Positions 1-9,127 of a DNA stretch of 43,827 nt are shown here, in pieces. Numbering within the stretch: the stretch's first letter is position 1; each line of letters begins with the position of its first letter. Position numbers and translations under genes: made by a program. The DNA is from CAZWDL01 sp964632995 (GTDB taxonomy: Bacteria > Bacteroidota > Bacteroidia > Chitinophagales > Saprospiraceae), in NCBI GenBank assembly GCA_964632995.1, contig CAZWDL010000058.1, forward strand, positions 1 to 43,827. Reading direction: 5' to 3'. The notes beneath the pieces are model-generated. The model made no database searches, was not told the DNA's origin, and was given only the letters and a program-made list of their open reading frames with translations.

Positions 1-2937
1 GTCGCCGCCGGAGCCGCTCCAGCCGTTGATGAGCATCACCTTGGGGCCGAAGTGAGCCACGGGCGGCCACTGCCAGCTCTTACCATAGCGCACATCCCAG
101 AAGGCGAGCGGCGGGCGGTTGAGCAGTTCGATGAAGCGGTCGGGAATCTGGCCGCCGCTGTTGAAGCGCTCATCGACGATGAGGCCTTCCTTGTCATATT
201 GGGCCTGGAACTGGCGCACCAGTTCGTTTTGCCCGTCGATGCCGGTGCTGCGTACGTAGACGTAGCCGATGCGGCCTTCGCTGGCTTCTTCCACCCGTTT
301 GCGGTTGCTTTCGATCCAGGCCAGATGGCGCAGGCGCGTCTCGCTGGACAGGAGATCTACGAAGACGCTGCAGGCGCTGTCGGGCCGGTCGGGATATTGA
401 TTGACCGTGAGTTCTACTGTTTTGCCGGCCAGCCCATCGAAGGCGGCGGAGGGTTCTTTATCGGTGCTGAGCGGTATGCCGTTGACCGCCATGACGTAGT
501 CGCCTTCGCTGATATCCACACCGGGGGCGTCGAGCGGCGAGCGTGTTTCGGCATCCCAGGGAGCGCCGCGGATGATACGTTCGATGCGGTAGTGCCCGTC
601 GGCCTGCGCCCAGTCGACGCCCAGATAGCCCGTGGAGCGCTGCTCGGCCTCTTCGGTGTCGCCGCCGCCGCGGTAAGTATGCGAGGCGTTGAGTTCGCCG
701 ATCAGTTCACCGAGGATGAAGTTGACATCCCAGCGCGTGGCAGCCTGGTCGATCAGTGCACCGTACTGCTCTCGCATAGCGGGCCAGTCGACGCCGTGCA
801 TGCCGGGGTCGTAGAAAAAGTCACGTTGGAAGCGCCAGGCGTCGGTGAAGATCTGCTGCCATTCGGCGGGGGGATCGAGCATCATTTCCATCTCACTGGT
901 AGGCAACGGCTTCTCCATTTTTTGTCCGGGGGCGGCGTCGATTATGGCCAGCTTGCCGTTGTCCATCACGAGGAGCTTCTTGCCATCGGCGCTGAGGACG
1001 TAATTATCAGCCTCTTCGATGATGGTTTTTTCTTCGCGTTCCTCCAGGTCGAAGTAGATGATGGGTTTCTTTTTACCGTCGGAGCCCGAATTGGGAATGC
1101 GGTGGACGATTACCTTGCCTTTGGCAGCGCTCAGGTTAGTATAGTTACCGGCATCGGGAGGCAGGATGATGACGCGTTGTTCGAAACCGTCAAAGTCGAT
1201 TTCGACTGTCATTTCTTCTTTGCCGTTATCACCATTCTCCTTTTCCTGCTCTTCTTCTTTTTCCGCTTCCGCTTCTTTTCCATCCTCTTCCTCCATAGTT
1301 ACTTCATCGTTGCGGGCGGCGAGGGGTGAGTCGACATCCTTGCGGAGCGTGACCGCGGCGATTTGGGTAGCATTGGGATAAGCGAAGGAGTTATCGAAGT
1401 CACTATAGATGGGACGGAAGTGGCGGTTGGTCAGAAAATACAGGTATTTTCCTTCAGGATCGAAGACTGGCTGGCTATCGCTATAGTAACCTGATGTGGC
1501 CCGGGTAACTTCTTTGCTTTGGTTATCGTAGATAAAGATAGCCCGGTTGTTGTTATCTCGCGGCAGGGCGTAGGCTAGCCAGCGGCTGTCGGCCGACCAG
1601 TCCATGTTGAAACCGGCGAGACCGCCATGGCTGATGAAGTATTCACTTTCATCTACCTTTTCGGTCGTTTTGTCCTCCATGTTAAAGATGCGGACGGAGA
1701 GCGTTTCGTCGATAAAGGCGATCTTCTTGCTGTCGGGCGACCAATAGGGCTGGTAGCGGAAACCCGGACCGTAGCTGGTTAGCTTTTGCTCCTTACCTTT
1801 TTCTTTAAGGTCGCGGATCGTCAGTTCGTACTCCCCGAAGGCGTCGCTCCAGTAGGCGATGTAGCGGCCGTCGGGCGACCAGGCGGGGTAGCGTTCAGCG
1901 GTGCCGGAAGTTTGCGTCATATTTTTGACGTAGCCGTGTTCGGCGGGCAGGGAGAAGAGTTCGCCGCGCCCCTGTACGACGGCGCGTTTGCCATCGGGGG
2001 CGATATGGGCGCCCTGCATTTGTTTGGAAGCCTGTACGGTACGGGGCGCTTTAGCCAACTGATCGGTAACCACATCAATATCGACCGTCCGGTACTGATC
2101 GGTGGCCAGGTCGAGCAGATAGAGCTGACCGCCCGCTTCGAATATGATATCACTGGGGCCGATGGCGGGATAGTGGACGTCAAATTCCTCGAAGTCCGTC
2201 AATTGTCGGCTGTTGCCGGTATTTTGATCGTAAACCCAAACGTTGTACCGTTTTTCAGGGCCCTGGTCGGATAAGAAGTAGACCTTGTTTTCATGCCACA
2301 TGGGCAGCTCGTCGTTGGCCTCATTGTTGGTGATGTTTTCCGACTCATAGGTTTCGAGGTTGAACAGCATGATATCGGTAGCCATTCCCCCCCGGTAACG
2401 TTTCCAGGTACGCTGCAAACGCGATTTTGGCGTATAAGCCAGCCAGTTGCCGTCGGGGCTGTAGGTGGCAATTTCTCCATAGGGAACGGGTAGTTTTTCA
2501 GCTTGCCCACCCTCGGTTGAGACCGTATAAAACTGGCTGTACCGCTGCCGGCCGCTTTCGCGCGAGGTGGCGAAGAGGATGCGCTGTCCTCCGGGCGTCC
2601 AGTCGAGCATGCGGTCACCCATACCGTGGTAGGTCAGGCGTTTGGGCACGCCACCCATGGCCGGCACGACATAGATGTCGGTATTGCCATTGTAGTTGCC
2701 GCTGAAAGCGATCTGCTGTCCGTCGGGCGAAAAATGGGGATAGGCTTCCTGTCCGGCCGGGGAACTCAGCTTGCTGGCAGTGCCACCCTCCTTGGGCGCC
2801 ACCCAGATGTCGCCGGCGTAGACGAAGGTGATCTGGGTTTCAGAAACGTCGGGGTGCTGCATCAGCCGGGCGTTGATCTGCGCCCAGGTGAATTGTAAAC
2901 CACTGAGTAATAAAGCCAGGGCTAAAAGGATTCTCAT
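1..2937 (-). CDS. tricorn-like S41 protease, first paralog (3' end beyond window)
   Basis: Secreted tricorn-family serine protease, predicted to cut peptides in the periplasm or outside the cell. The frame reads without a stop from the ATG at 2937 to position 1, so 979 codons are visible and the C-terminus is missing. Residues 1-20 form a signal peptide (MRILLALALLL...TWAQ). Repeated propeller motifs such as FSPDGQQIAF, WSPDGRYIAYWSD and WSPDSKKIAFID fill the first half. A Glu/Lys-rich acidic linker at about residues 548-580 joins them to the core and PDZ region. The charge-relay His lies in NASHTY and the nucleophile Ser in GWSGSGGD, exactly where the window stops. It is a diverged paralog of the gene at 5753-9034 with the same domain order. 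The visible catalytic residues are intact. Confidence 0.9.
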   Translation of the reverse strand, partial: MRILLALALLLSGLQFTWAQINARLMQHPDVSETQITFVYAGDIWVAPKEGGTASKLSSPAGQEAYPHFSPDGQQIAFSGNYNGNTDIYVVPAMGGVPKRLTYHGMGDRMLDWTPGGQRILFATSRESGRQRYSQFYTVSTEGGQAEKLPVPYGEIATYSPDGNWLAYTPKSRLQRTWKRYRGGMATDIMLFNLETYESENITNNEANDELPMWHENKVYFLSDQGPEKRYNVWVYDQNTGNSRQLTDFEEFDVHYPAIGPSDIIFEAGGQLYLLDLATDQYRTVDIDVVTDQLAKAPRTVQASKQMQGAHIAPDGKRAVVQGRGELFSLPAEHGYVKNMTQTSGTAERYPAWSPDGRYIAYWSDAFGEYELTIRDLKEKGKEQKLTSYGPGFRYQPYWSPDSKKIAFIDETLSVRIFNMEDKTTEKVDESEYFISHGGLAGFNMDWSADSRWLAYALPRDNNNRAIFIYDNQSKEVTRATSGYYSDSQPVFDPEGKYLYFLTNRHFRPIYSDFDNSFAYPNATQIAAVTLRKDVDSPLAARNDEVTMEEEDGKEAEAEKEEEQEKENGDNGKEEMTVEIDFDGFEQRVIILPPDAGNYTNLSAAKGKVIVHRIPNSGSDGKKKPIIYFDLEEREEKTIIEEADNYVLSADGKKLLVMDNGKLAIIDAAPGQKMEKPLPTSEMEMMLDPPAEWQQIFTDAWRFQRDFFYDPGMHGVDWPAMREQYGALIDQAATRWDVNFILGELIGELNASHTYRGGGDTEEAEQRSTGYLGVDWAQADGHYRIERIIRGAPWDAETRSPLDAPGVDISEGDYVMAVNGIPLSTDKEPSAAFDGLAGKTVELTVNQYPDRPDSACSVFVDLLSSETRLRHLAWIESNRKRVEEASEGRIGYVYVRSTGIDGQNELVRQFQAQYDKEGLIVDERFNSGGQIPDRFIELLNRPPLAFWDVRYGKSWQWPPVAHFGPKVMLINGWSGSGGD

Positions 2938-3161
2938 GATGCGAATGGATTTGATTAAAAATTGTCGGGCTTTTTCAAAATAAGGGGTATGAGGTTTACT
3001 TTGTTCGAGCAGAATGGCTTCGGAACGGCGTTTCTTCCTGAACCGGCCCGGTGAGAAGGCGCCCTTTTTCATTCACCCAAAGGAGGTCTCCTCGCCTAAT
3101 GCTACTTTCATTCTTTTTTGTCGTACACCCTCGTTGTTAAGAAATTGAAGATCAATTCTGC

Positions 3162-3189
3162 CTTCCGCCTTCCGACTTCCGCCTTCCCA
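3162..3189. repeat. heptanucleotide tandem repeat (CTTCCGN x4)
   Basis: Four consecutive 7-base units (CTTCCGC, CTTCCGA, CTTCCGC, CTTCCCA) lie 35 bases upstream of the PAP2 start. They are the complement-strand form of the AAGTCGG heptamer found at 25271, 40561 and 43774. The rest of the 286-base gap between the divergent tricorn and PAP2 genes shows no gene. Confidence 0.85.
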
Positions 3190-3223
3190 TAAATTCCCTA
3201 CCTTTCGGCAAATCCTCATTACC

Positions 3224-3988
3224 ATGAAAAATATATACAAAGAAAGGAGCTCCCACTGGTTTCCCATGCGCTTCACCGCGTTTTTTCTACTAATCGCCCT
3301 GTTTTACGGGACCATCCTGCCCGCCCAGTCGCCGTACGAATTGATGGGAGGAAAGGAGGCGGCCATTCTGGGTGGCGGCGCCACGGTGCTGGGCGTCAGT
3401 ATTCCGATCGACAAGCGGGTGCAGCCTTTGACGGAAGAAGAAATCGCGCTGCTGAATATCGACAATGTATGGGGTGTCGACCGTTGGGTAACCCGGCAGT
3501 GGTCTTTGCCTGCACAAAATACCAGCGATGTGTTTTTGTTCAGTTCTTTTGCTTTGCCCGCCACGCTGCTGATCGACCAGCCCTCGCGTGGGGAATTTGG
3601 ACAGGTGGGCCTCTTTACCCTGGAGAGCCTGCTGCTTACAACGGGCTTGACCAACCTGACGAAGGCCATCGTCAAGCGCCCCCGTCCTTTTATGTACAAT
3701 CCGGATGTTCCTATGGAGCTGAAGCTGAAAAAACGCAGCCGCTATTCCTTCTTTTCCGGACATACGAGCATAACGGCCTCCATGTCTTTTCTAACCGCTA
3801 AAATGTACCACGATTTTTATCCGGACAGCAACGCCCGTACGGCCGTGTGGGCGACGGCGGCCGCCATCCCCGCCCTTACGGGCTACCTGCGTATTCGCGG
3901 AGGCAAGCACTACCTGACAGACGTGCTGGTGGGCTATGGCATAGGGGCGGCGGTGGGTATCTTGGTGCCGCAGTTGCATAAATTATAA
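3224..3988 (+). CDS. PAP2-superfamily phosphatase
   Basis: Membrane or periplasmic phosphatase of the PAP2 (type 2 phosphatidic acid phosphatase) superfamily, which removes phosphate from lipid phosphates or similar esters. The three signature blocks are present in order: KAIVKRPRPF, then FSGHTS (the usual PSGH with the catalytic His kept), then LRIRGGKHYLTDV with the second catalytic His and the Asp. An N-terminal signal or anchor reads MRFTAFFLLIALFYGTILPAQS. This suggests that the ATG at 3266, preceded by an AGGAG about 16 bases away, is the real start rather than the ATG at 3224. The next gene begins 11 bases downstream in the same direction, so they are probably co-transcribed. The substrate cannot be told from sequence. 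Confidence 0.85.
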   Translation: MKNIYKERSSHWFPMRFTAFFLLIALFYGTILPAQSPYELMGGKEAAILGGGATVLGVSIPIDKRVQPLTEEEIALLNIDNVWGVDRWVTRQWSLPAQNTSDVFLFSSFALPATLLIDQPSRGEFGQVGLFTLESLLLTTGLTNLTKAIVKRPRPFMYNPDVPMELKLKKRSRYSFFSGHTSITASMSFLTAKMYHDFYPDSNARTAVWATAAAIPALTGYLRIRGGKHYLTDVLVGYGIGAAVGILVPQLHKL

Positions 3989-3999
3989 ATCCACATAAA

Positions 4000-4311
4000 A
4001 TGAAAACGAAGTACGGATTACACGGTAAACTGAAGGCAACAAAGGGGAAGGGGCCGGAGCTGGCGACCATACTCCTGCAGGCTGCCCGCCTGGTATCCAC
4101 TGCGGAGGGATGCCATATTTACCTGGTGAGCAGAGATCTGGAGGAACCGGATGCCGTTTGGGTGACGGAAGTATGGGATAGCAAGGTAGATCATGATGAA
4201 TCGCTGAAAAGAGAGGAGGTGCGGGCGCTGATCGGAAAAGCCATTCCCCTGTTGGACGGGCAGCCGGAAAGAGGATTGGAATTGGAAGTTATAGGTGGAG
4301 TAGGAATCTAA
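4000..4311 (+). CDS. ABM-domain (YgiN-like) monooxygenase-family protein
   Basis: Small cytosolic protein of the dimeric alpha/beta-barrel ABM family (antibiotic biosynthesis monooxygenase/YgiN type). The whole 103 residues make one domain: first strand YGLHGKLKATKGKGPEL, a helix, then the central strand pair ending in DAVWVTEVWDS and a late helix SLKREEVRALIGKAIPLL. Members include quinol monooxygenases and many proteins of unknown substrate, so the fold is clear but the reaction is not. It follows the PAP2 gene by 11 bases and precedes the DNA glycosylase by about 30, giving a tight three-gene unit whose functions are not obviously linked. Confidence 0.75.
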   Translation: MKTKYGLHGKLKATKGKGPELATILLQAARLVSTAEGCHIYLVSRDLEEPDAVWVTEVWDSKVDHDESLKREEVRALIGKAIPLLDGQPERGLELEVIGGVGI

Positions 4312-4342
4312 TTTGACGCTCAACATTCTTCAGCAACCGCTC

Positions 4343-4978
4343 ATGCTTACCGCCGATAAACTCACGCGTCTCCTACCGCAGCTCGTCGCACAGGAAAAGA
4401 TGTTGCGCGAGGTGTACGAGCAGTACGGCCCCCCTCCCCGCTGGCACTACGAGCCGGGATTCGGGGCCTTGATCCAGATCATCCTGGGCCAGCAGGTGTC
4501 GGTGGCCTCCGCAGCAGCGGCTTACCGGAGGCTGGAGGAACAAGTGGAGGAGGTTACGCCGGAACGCATTCTGGCCCTCAGCGATGAGGAGCTGCGCGCT
4601 GCCTATTTCAGCCGGCAGAAAATGCGCTACGCCCGGCATTTAGCGAAAGCGATTATGGATAAAAAATTGATGCCGGAAAGATTGGACGAGCTACCGGACG
4701 AACAGATCAGGACGGAACTCACCCGTATCAAAGGCATCGGCCCCTGGACGGCGGATATCTATCTGCTGCTCGCCCTGCAGCGCCCGGATATCTATCCACC
4801 CGGCGACCTGGCGGCGAAAAAGGTGCTGCAGGAACTGGGGTTGGTGTCTCTCAAAGCTTCCCGGGAGGAATTGCTCGCCTATGCGGACCGGTTCCGGCCC
4901 TACCGCTCGGCGCTGACGCTGCTGCTGTGGCATAAATATATCGAGGACCGGGGGATCCGGTTTTTAAAAAAGGATTGA
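4343..4978 (+). CDS. DNA-3-methyladenine glycosylase II (AlkA-type HhH-GPD)
   Basis: Base-excision repair glycosylase that removes alkylated purines from DNA. The helix-hairpin-helix reads LTRIKGIGPWTADIYLL (about residues 126-142), and the catalytic Asp follows in YPPGDLAAKK, the GPD motif. The early segment FGALIQIILGQQVSVASA is the usual start of the HhH-GPD core. At 211 residues it is the short single-domain form, lacking the N-terminal TBP-like domain of E. coli AlkA. I chose ATG 4343 because the family begins close to there; a TTG at 4313 would add ten residues. It is the last gene of a plus-strand run and converges with the lipoprotein gene. Confidence 0.88.
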   Translation: MLTADKLTRLLPQLVAQEKMLREVYEQYGPPPRWHYEPGFGALIQIILGQQVSVASAAAAYRRLEEQVEEVTPERILALSDEELRAAYFSRQKMRYARHLAKAIMDKKLMPERLDELPDEQIRTELTRIKGIGPWTADIYLLLALQRPDIYPPGDLAAKKVLQELGLVSLKASREELLAYADRFRPYRSALTLLLWHKYIEDRGIRFLKKD

Positions 4979-4996
4979 AGGATTTCATAGTAACCC

Positions 4997-5314
4997 TCAG
5001 CGCCTCCGGATACAGCTCACCTCAATTTCATCACCCAGACAGGGCTCCTCCACCCGTTCCCATTCCAGGAATACTGGCAGCGGCAGGTCGTCGGGGCTGA
5101 AGCTTTCCATGAAGTCTGTAGGTAGGGTAGGAGCCCTTAGTTCTTCTCCGCCGATATCGATGAACCAACCCCCGCAACAGATGCATTCCCGGTAGTCGAT
5201 ACCGGTAATGACCGCCGGGGTGGAGCAGTATCCGAAATCGTCGTCGTGTTTGCAGCAGGATTGTAAAACGGTGAGTATCAGGATCGTCGTCAGTAACAAT
5301 AAGCCTCTTTTCAT
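4997..5314 (-). CDS. small cysteine-rich lipoprotein, unknown function
   Basis: A 105-residue predicted lipoprotein. The signal peptide MKRGLLLLTTILILTVLQSC ends in a lipobox (LQSC) whose Cys would be lipidated. The mature part carries seven further Cys, including CC at the start and ECICCGG in the middle, which may form disulfides in the periplasm. No catalytic motif is recognised. It sits alone on the minus strand, converging with the glycosylase gene only 18 bases away. I do not recognise the family. Confidence 0.7.
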   Translation of the reverse strand: MKRGLLLLTTILILTVLQSCCKHDDDFGYCSTPAVITGIDYRECICCGGWFIDIGGEELRAPTLPTDFMESFSPDDLPLPVFLEWERVEEPCLGDEIEVSCIRRR

Positions 5315-5469
5315 AACGCTGCGTTTATTATGCCAGACGTTTTCCGGAGGGAAAAGGGTTGGGTGAAAGGATCAATCAAATTTGCATAAGAAAGAACCCG
5401 TCCTATTGTTAAACGGCGAGGATTTTTCAGTACTCGAAATGCTATCCAGACGAAGCGTAGTAAATGGTA

Positions 5470-5527
5470 CTCGCTCTACCAAAAGGCGGACGGTGGCGCC
5501 GGTAGCGCCCGCTACGAGGATGGTCAT
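5470..5527 (-). pseudogene. N-terminal remnant of an NAD(P)-binding (NmrA/SDR-like) gene
   Basis: From the ATG at 5527 the minus strand reads MTILVAGATGATVRLLVERV. This is the first strand, Gly-rich loop and helix of an atypical short-chain dehydrogenase; the usual GATGATG has its last Gly changed to Val. The similarity then stops and the frame continues as unrelated sequence. C-terminal pieces of the same kind of gene lie at 10506 and 11891. This looks like a leftover of a deletion. Confidence 0.6.
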
Positions 5528-5581
5528 AGGCCTGGGTTTAAGAAAAAATGGACTTACTCTGTAGTTTAAGTTATCCCCGAT

Positions 5582-5741
5582 TAGTTTAGAAGTTTAGACG
5601 CTCGCCCTCCCTACGGGTCGTCTGGCCGGGCTTCGCTGGTTTAGAAGTTAAGCGGGTCTGAAGCTGGGAATTTCGTTTTCAGACCTGCTAAACTTCTAAA
5701 CCAGCCGCCCCGGCAGGGGCGGTGACTAAACTTCTAAACTA
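5582..5741. repeat. nested inverted repeat (two hairpins, TTTAGAAGTT units)
   Basis: An inner pair of 28-base arms (5635-5662 and 5678-5705) is complementary apart from about three bases. An outer pair of 16-base arms (5582-5597 and 5726-5741) surrounds it and repeats the same TTTAGAAGTTTAG core. The whole occupies the gap between the lipoprotein gene and the end of the second tricorn gene. It could act as a transcription end for the tricorn gene, or be a small palindromic mobile element. Confidence 0.8.
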
Positions 5742-5752
5742 TCAAATAATGC

Positions 5753-8700
5753 CTAACGTTCATCACTCCCCTTCAGTCCCTTCGCCGTCCGGTCCTCCAG
5801 CGGCGGCGCGGGCGTCATTTCCGTATCTTCTTTTTCCAGCAATTTCAGCACCTCTTCCACCACCTTCTCCATCTGCGGATCGCGGCCTTTGACCAGCAGG
5901 TTGGGGTCGTCCCACACTTCGTAGTCGGGCGAGACGCCTTCGCCTTCCCAGAACCAGTGTCCGTCGTTGTCATAGAGTCGGGCGCCGGGCACGGTGATGC
6001 CGCCGCCGTCGATAAGCTGGTGGCCGGTAGCGGGGCCGACGAGGATGCCGAGGGTGCGTTCACCCACGATAGGGCCGGCTTCGAGCTCCTGGAAGGCCCA
6101 GGGCAGGCCGTCGCCGCCGGAGCCCGCCCAGCCGTTGATGAGCATACCCATGGGGCCGGTGTTGGTCTTGACGGGCCAGGTGTGGTCGCGCCCGTGGCGC
6201 CAGTGCAGGTTGTAGACGACGGGACGCTGCAACAGCTCCATGAATCGGTCGGCGAGCTGGCCGCCGCCGTTGAAGCGTTCGTCGATGATGAATCCTTCTT
6301 TATGCAGCTGGCCGTAGAACATGCGCACCAGTTCGAGCTGGCCGCGGCCGGCGGTGTTCGACATGTATATGTAGCCGAGCTTGCCGTCCGACAGCTCATC
6401 GACCATCTTGCGGTTGTCTTCGATCCACTCCAGGTAGCGTAAGCGGGCTTCCTCAGATTGCGTCAGCGTTTTCACAACCAGTTCGCGGCTGTCGGCTTCG
6501 TCGCCCGAACGGCTGATTTCCAGGGCTACCGTTTCACCCGGGAGGCCCTCGAAGGCAGCATATGGATCCTTGTCGGGATCGAGAATCATGCCGTTGACGG
6601 CCAGGATGTAGTCGCCAACCTGCACATCTACTCCGGTCTGATCGAAGGGAGAGCGCACCTCGGTGTCCCAGGCGGCGGGGCACACGATGCGCGCGATGCG
6701 GTACTTACCGTCGTTTTGTTCCCAGTTGATACCCAGAAAGCCGGTCTGCCGCGATTTCACCTCTTCGGTATCACCACCAAAAGTGTAGGTATGGCCGGCG
6801 CTGAGCTCAGCGGCGAGGTTCGACTGCAGGTTGCTCACGTCCCAGCGGGTGCGGGCGTCGTCGAGCAGAGCGCCGTAGCGTTCGCGCAGGGCTTTCCAGT
6901 CGAGCCCATGCATATTGGGATCGTAGAAAAAGTCGCGGTGGCGGCGCCAGGTGTCGTTGAAAATCTGCCGCCATTCCTCTTTGGGGATGAGATCCATGAC
7001 AAGGCCGTCGGTGGGAACGGGCTTTTCGATTTTTTGCTTAGGGGCCGGCTTAATGATGCCGTACTTGCCCTGGCTGCGCACCAGGATGGCTTTCCCGTCG
7101 GCGGTGACTACAGCGGCTTGCACATTTTCGATCACAGGTTGCTCTTCCCTTTCTTTCAGGTCATACAACATAAGCGAGGCGCCGTTTTCACCCGAGCCGG
7201 AATTGGGAAAGCGCAGGTAGACCAGTTTGCCCTCGAAGGGCATCAGTGCGCCGATGTTGCCGGCCTTAGGCGGCAGGAGTACGATGCGGGACTCGAAGCT
7301 TTCGAAGTTGATTTCGACACCTTCTTCATCGTCTTCCTCTTCTTCGGCTTCGTCCTCTTCTTTTTCATCCTTGTCCTCTTTCTCTTCTTCCATCTCCACC
7401 GCATCATTTTTTGGATGCAGCAGCGAGGGCGCATCCGGCATCAGGGCTACCGAAGCGATCTGAGTGGCGTTGGGGTACACCCAGGTACCATCGTTCATAT
7501 CGGAGTAGACGGCCGAGAAGTTGCGGTCGGTGAGGTAAAAGAGGTACTTGCCGTCGGCGCTGAAGACGGGGTAGCTGTCCTGGTAAAAGCCGCTGGTGGC
7601 CTGGTGCAGTTCGTCGTTTTCGGCATCATATAGGAAGACAGCGTAGTTGGCGTTTTCGAGGCCTTTAGTAAAGGCGATCCAGCGGGAGTCGGGCGACCAG
7701 GCGATCGGGTATCCAGAGCGGGCGCCATGTCCGATGTTCCATTCGGTATTGCCGGCGACGGTTGTCTCGCCGTTTTCGACATCGACGACGGAAATATCAT
7801 TTTCCTCATCAATGAAGGCCAGCTTCTTGCTGTCGGGTGACCAGTAGAGTGTGTAGCCGTAGCCCTTGCCGCGGGTGGTCAGTTGCCGGGGCTCCCCGCC
7901 GTTTGTGGGCTGCAGGTGGATTTCGTACTCGCCCGACTGGTCGCTCCAGTAGGCGATGTGCCTGCCGTCGGGCGACCAGGCGGGGTCGCGGTCAAAGGCG
8001 CCGCTCGACTGAGTGAGGTTGCGGGTGTAGCCCTCTGTAGCCGGCACGTTGAAGAGCTCGCCGCGGGCTTCGAAGACGACGCGTTTGCCACCCGGAGCGC
8101 CCGTCATGCCGCGAATGTTCTTGCTGACGTCCTCGGTGCGTGGCATCTCGGTGGAGAGGTCGCTGACGACTTCGATGTCTACTTGGCGATATTCCTCACT
8201 GTCCAGATCCATAAGGTACAGGATGCCGCCCGCTTCAAAGACGAGTTCCTGCGGGCCGGCGGAGAGAAAGGAGATGTCGAAATCGGTGAACTCGGTGAGT
8301 TGCTCGCTTATCTCACTCCGGGTATCGTAGGCCCAGACATTGAGGCGCATATTCGGTCCCTGGTCGGAGAGGAAATAGATCTTATCACCTGCCCAGGCCG
8401 GTTTGCCGTCGATGGCGGGGTTGTCCGTGATTTTTTCGGCCGTATTGTTTTGCAGGTCGAAGACGAGGACATCGGAGGCCAGTCCGCCGCGGTAGCGTTT
8501 GAAGGGATAATTCTCGGTGATCTTGGTGATGTAGGCAAGTTTGTTGCCGTCGGGGGAATAGCTGGCCAGCTCGCCGTAGGGCACGGCCAGTTTTTCCGGC
8601 GGGCCGCCTTCTTTGGAAACCAGGAAGAACTCCCGCGAGGAGCGCTGGCCCATTTCCCGCCGGGAGGCGAAGAGCAGGTGTTCCCCGTCCGGATGCCAGT

Positions 8701-9034
8701 CGACCATGCGGTCGGAAAAAGAGTTGTAGGTCACCCGGGTGGGGATGCCGCCGGCAGCGGGCATGACGTAAACATCTTCGTTACCGTTGTAACTTGCCGA
8801 ATAGGCGATGTGTTGCCCATCGGGCGAAAAGCGGGGCCAGGATTCCTCGCCCGGAGAGCTGGTGACTTTTACGGCCAGGCCGCCGCTCTTGGGCGCCACC
8901 CAGATGTCACCGCCGTAGACGAAAGTGATCTGGCTGTCGGAGACGTCCACGTAGCGCATGAGCTTGGCGCTGATCTGGCTGTGAAGGTTGAAACAAAATA
9001 GAAGTGTAGCAAATGACAGGAGGATTTTTTTCAT
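5753..9034 (-). CDS. tricorn-like S41 protease, second paralog (complete)
   Basis: Complete 1093-residue tricorn-family serine protease with a signal peptide (MKKILLSFATLLFCFNLHSQ), so probably periplasmic or secreted. The first half carries propeller blades with motifs such as FSPDGQHIAYSASYNG and WSPDSKKLAFIDE. An acidic linker rich in Glu and Asp spans about residues 545-573. The core follows with the His in SAGHTYTFGGD, a PDZ-like segment around VDVQVGDYILAVNGM, the nucleophile Ser in GWAGSGGDG, and the distal acidic residue in WEGEGVSPD. The residue before the His is Gly here, while the first paralog and archaeal tricorn have Ser, so fine specificity may differ. A truncated S41 gene lies just upstream on the same strand. 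Confidence 0.93.
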   Translation of the reverse strand: MKKILLSFATLLFCFNLHSQISAKLMRYVDVSDSQITFVYGGDIWVAPKSGGLAVKVTSSPGEESWPRFSPDGQHIAYSASYNGNEDVYVMPAAGGIPTRVTYNSFSDRMVDWHPDGEHLLFASRREMGQRSSREFFLVSKEGGPPEKLAVPYGELASYSPDGNKLAYITKITENYPFKRYRGGLASDVLVFDLQNNTAEKITDNPAIDGKPAWAGDKIYFLSDQGPNMRLNVWAYDTRSEISEQLTEFTDFDISFLSAGPQELVFEAGGILYLMDLDSEEYRQVDIEVVSDLSTEMPRTEDVSKNIRGMTGAPGGKRVVFEARGELFNVPATEGYTRNLTQSSGAFDRDPAWSPDGRHIAYWSDQSGEYEIHLQPTNGGEPRQLTTRGKGYGYTLYWSPDSKKLAFIDEENDISVVDVENGETTVAGNTEWNIGHGARSGYPIAWSPDSRWIAFTKGLENANYAVFLYDAENDELHQATSGFYQDSYPVFSADGKYLFYLTDRNFSAVYSDMNDGTWVYPNATQIASVALMPDAPSLLHPKNDAVEMEEEKEDKDEKEEDEAEEEEDDEEGVEINFESFESRIVLLPPKAGNIGALMPFEGKLVYLRFPNSGSGENGASLMLYDLKEREEQPVIENVQAAVVTADGKAILVRSQGKYGIIKPAPKQKIEKPVPTDGLVMDLIPKEEWRQIFNDTWRRHRDFFYDPNMHGLDWKALRERYGALLDDARTRWDVSNLQSNLAAELSAGHTYTFGGDTEEVKSRQTGFLGINWEQNDGKYRIARIVCPAAWDTEVRSPFDQTGVDVQVGDYILAVNGMILDPDKDPYAAFEGLPGETVALEISRSGDEADSRELVVKTLTQSEEARLRYLEWIEDNRKMVDELSDGKLGYIYMSNTAGRGQLELVRMFYGQLHKEGFIIDERFNGGGQLADRFMELLQRPVVYNLHWRHGRDHTWPVKTNTGPMGMLINGWAGSGGDGLPWAFQELEAGPIVGERTLGILVGPATGHQLIDGGGITVPGARLYDNDGHWFWEGEGVSPDYEVWDDPNLLVKGRDPQMEKVVEEVLKLLEKEDTEMTPAPPLEDRTAKGLKGSDER

Positions 9035-9087
9035 ATCGGGAAGTGTTGATTTGACGTGTAAAATACGAAATCCTTTTGAGGGTGGAG

Positions 9088-9127
9088 AACACGTTTACGA
9101 AACCTTCCGAGGTTTCGTAAACGTGTT
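9088..9127. repeat. perfect 17-bp inverted repeat
   Basis: Arms at 9088-9104 and 9111-9127 are exactly complementary around a six-base loop (TTCCGA). The hairpin touches the stop codon of the preceding minus-strand ORF and lies about 55 bases before the tricorn start. No run of U follows on either strand, so it is not a classic terminator; it may be an intergenic repeat or an attenuating structure. Confidence 0.85.

Noticed and set aside
52..1329. Long plus-strand open frame opposite the first tricorn gene
   Set aside because: It is the antisense shadow of a GC-rich gene; the minus frame has signal peptide, propeller repeats and protease motifs. The same applies to the plus frames 5957-6442, 6458-7633 and 7883-9001 over the second tricorn gene.
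5382..5564. 60-codon plus-strand frame
   Set aside because: It is antisense to the SDR N-terminal remnant and has no features of its own.
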